A stretch of 22,539 nt of DNA, taken from the NCBI GenBank assembly GCA_964417785.1, contig CAYQJO010000048.1, positions 1 through 22,539 of the forward strand, read 5' to 3'. Shown here one piece after another: positions 22,201-22,539 of the stretch. The stretch comes from DAOTUL01 sp034437435. Lineage in GTDB: Bacteria; Chloroflexota; Anaerolineae; Aggregatilineales; Phototrophicaceae. Position 1 is the first letter of the stretch. Each line of letters starts with the position of its first letter. A program made the translations under genes and the position numbers. Under the pieces are notes generated by a model. That model did not search any database, was not told the DNA's origin, and saw nothing but the letters and a program-made list of their open reading frames with translations.

Positions 22201-22485
22201 CCATGCATAGTGTTCCAACGGCGGCAGAATGCGAGCGGCGTCAATATCCAGATACAGCACCAGCAGCGCTCCACCCAGCAGCACCAACCATGCCCCAACA
22301 ACCCCGACCAGAGCGAAGCTGTAACGCCGAACGGTCTGATCATCTGGGCGGCGCAAGCGCTGCCCCAGCGCCATTAACAGACTGGCTATTGAAATCGCAA
22401 CTACCGTGAAGAAATAGAGTTCTTCACCCGGCGAGCGGACAAAGAGATTCAACAGATCGACGGATGTGTCAGACAAATGTGCCAC
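19228..22485 (-). CDS. Membrane sensor histidine-kinase-like protein with GAF domain, long coiled coil and Gln-substituted H-box
   Basis: A 1085-residue protein. Residues 1 to about 240 hold seven or so TM helices. A GAF domain spans about 275-435 (LLRALGIMLDDATVESVPDRIVRSA .. LVAVLMVALP). A coiled coil of about 370 residues rich in E, R, Q and L follows (about 440-810). The HisKA-like helix is MVQELRTPMTSISGYIDLLLGES, where the phospho-accepting His of 'HELRTP' is Gln859 (CAG, 19909-19911). The HATPase domain looks intact: N-box QVINQLLANAYLVS, G1 DRGGGISEEDRSRVF, G2 GLGDTGVGLSIARALVVALGG. The start is the GTG at 22485, with AGGGA about 5 nt upstream. It leads a probable operon with the LysM and LCP genes, which suggests envelope sensing. 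No response regulator is adjacent. Confidence 0.9.
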   Translation of the reverse strand: MAHLSDTSVDLLNLFVRSPGEELYFFTVVAISIASLLMALGQRLRRPDDQTVRRYSFALVGVVGAWLVLLGGALLVLYLDIDAARILPPLEHYAWLMALLFLTWGFVRQHPGSSRLSDFMLLLCVVFGTAGYIWTAVRWDELAGSIDFNTHNYGAVWTFLASMVSTGGIILMVVNYRSVVDAPLKFVFFGILLVGFGGTLVQISEGNIIGDYAGPIRLAFVAALVLVPAIVYRAIVAGFDDELFLLKAAQPPAQAATIAVRQPTEAAPLSPVERESVQLLRALGIMLDDATVESVPDRIVRSAIDVLKADVAVILNLKDANYADVTAAFNQVIGSSISGIAVNLDHQPTLVNCVDRLIQRPLFPDRNQEELMDLYTRLDVEQVGPAYFQPLMREDELVAVLMVALPYSNRELLTTEEELLKGLGVIAGRLLALAYAADEARLVAEERAIESMVGQARMVSDSSEREALQAELRQAREQITQLSRQVIDLRSALDQERNRMAEDLDDLSISQQMRALSDDQLNLSKEREDLSNRIQEAEAALNGALGVDDETAMRELISVLQQERHNLQVERDRLQTQLVGMRERTPDDMQSVLDRMTQEKAQLERDKGHLQEKLAAIRDQLNAAGIEEGPVGLLQLVNQLIEQRARLQMEIQERDRLLVERERYAGAIQQEDERDARIVRLEADIQNLAGDREAALKVRDRMRAENDTLVHKLDMVKEHRTRLLAQATTYQEQLQEAHEIQAKLRDEIWRFANERSDLLNERDRMLAEKEALENEREQLLARIEGDRGRLEELGTNGVGSLTGMIEALTTQRNQLERELNEVKAYLAQVENEFDALRLLSQGEVQYEPENPEMLLAMVQELRTPMTSISGYIDLLLGESAGILGEMQRKFLQRVATNIQRLNDLLENLVQITQLDTGRYVFEPVPVDVVGLIEDAITSASIQFREKSLTVNLNLQDDLPHIHIDQDAMQQVINQLLANAYLVSPPHAQLRVSAERRDMPDDSLYVTVTDRGGGISEEDRSRVFARKYRADNPLIEGLGDTGVGLSIARALVVALGGKMWLESEDNVGTTFAFTVPIAREYERDES

Positions 22486-22509
22486 CTTTGTCCCTGGAGA
22501 TATAACAAA

Positions 22510-22518
22510 ATTATATCA
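22510..22518 (-). promoter_or_regulatory. Extended -10 promoter of the sensor kinase-like gene
   Basis: On the minus strand this reads TGATATAAT, a perfect -10 with the TG extension. TTGTCC lies upstream at a short 15-bp spacing. Transcription would start near 22503, 18 nt before the GTG at 22485. Confidence 0.65.
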
Positions 22519-22539
22519 TATTCTAACATGGGACAAGCC

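Overview
The window is a chromosomal piece of a bacterium of moderate-to-high GC. The style suggests Chloroflexota, Anaerolineae-like. This is inference, from several envelope proteins with long Thr/Pro-rich linkers (PTATRTPRPTNTEEPT-type repeats), SH3b/LysM/M23 surface proteins, and a SUF system built around SufU. A run of exactly 100 N (17432-17531) inside a tandem repeat points to a scaffolded draft or metagenome assembly. No mobile element, CRISPR array, rRNA or integrase was seen.

Layout. 1-2712: the 3' end of an NAD(P)HX dehydratase gene (+), converging on a three-gene minus-strand cluster of small membrane proteins including a YtxH-like one, then a divergent SRPBCC/proline-rich gene (+). 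2714-2867: a tRNA-His(GTG) gene (-) with its own promoter and terminator. 2865-9891: a long minus-strand operon, read in the order sufC-sufB-sufD-sufS-sufU, then a Rieske ferredoxin, a glycerophosphodiester phosphodiesterase and a SAM methyltransferase. The last five genes are translationally overlapped. The operon starts from a near-consensus sigma70 promoter at 9976-10004. The divergent gene at 10107 encodes a SufT/MIP18-type Fe-S maturation factor, so the intergenic region serves Fe-S cluster assembly in both directions. 10446-13645: selD and a large SH3b/M23 peptidase-like protein (-). 13745-13900: a tRNA-Pro(GGG) unit (+) with promoter and terminator. 13905-16004: a lipoprotein (-) divergent from an FtsK/SpoIIIE-like protein (+) with a ruined P-loop. 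16006-22485: a minus-strand envelope/signalling cluster with a membrane sensor kinase-like protein, a LysM/Thr-Pro-rich membrane protein and an LCP-family protein interrupted by the assembly gap.

The strongest non-obvious result is that selD is itself a selenoprotein gene. Its reading frame extends upstream of the apparent TTG start through an in-frame TGA, at the catalytic Cys position of SelD, to an ATG at 13645. A perfect 6-bp hairpin begins 11 nt after the TGA, as expected for a bacterial SECIS. The cell should therefore decode UGA as selenocysteine. Other oddities are the FtsK-like protein that has lost its Walker A lysine, a histidine-kinase-like protein with Gln in place of the phospho-accepting His but an intact ATP-binding domain, and an M23 surface-type enzyme with no visible signal peptide.
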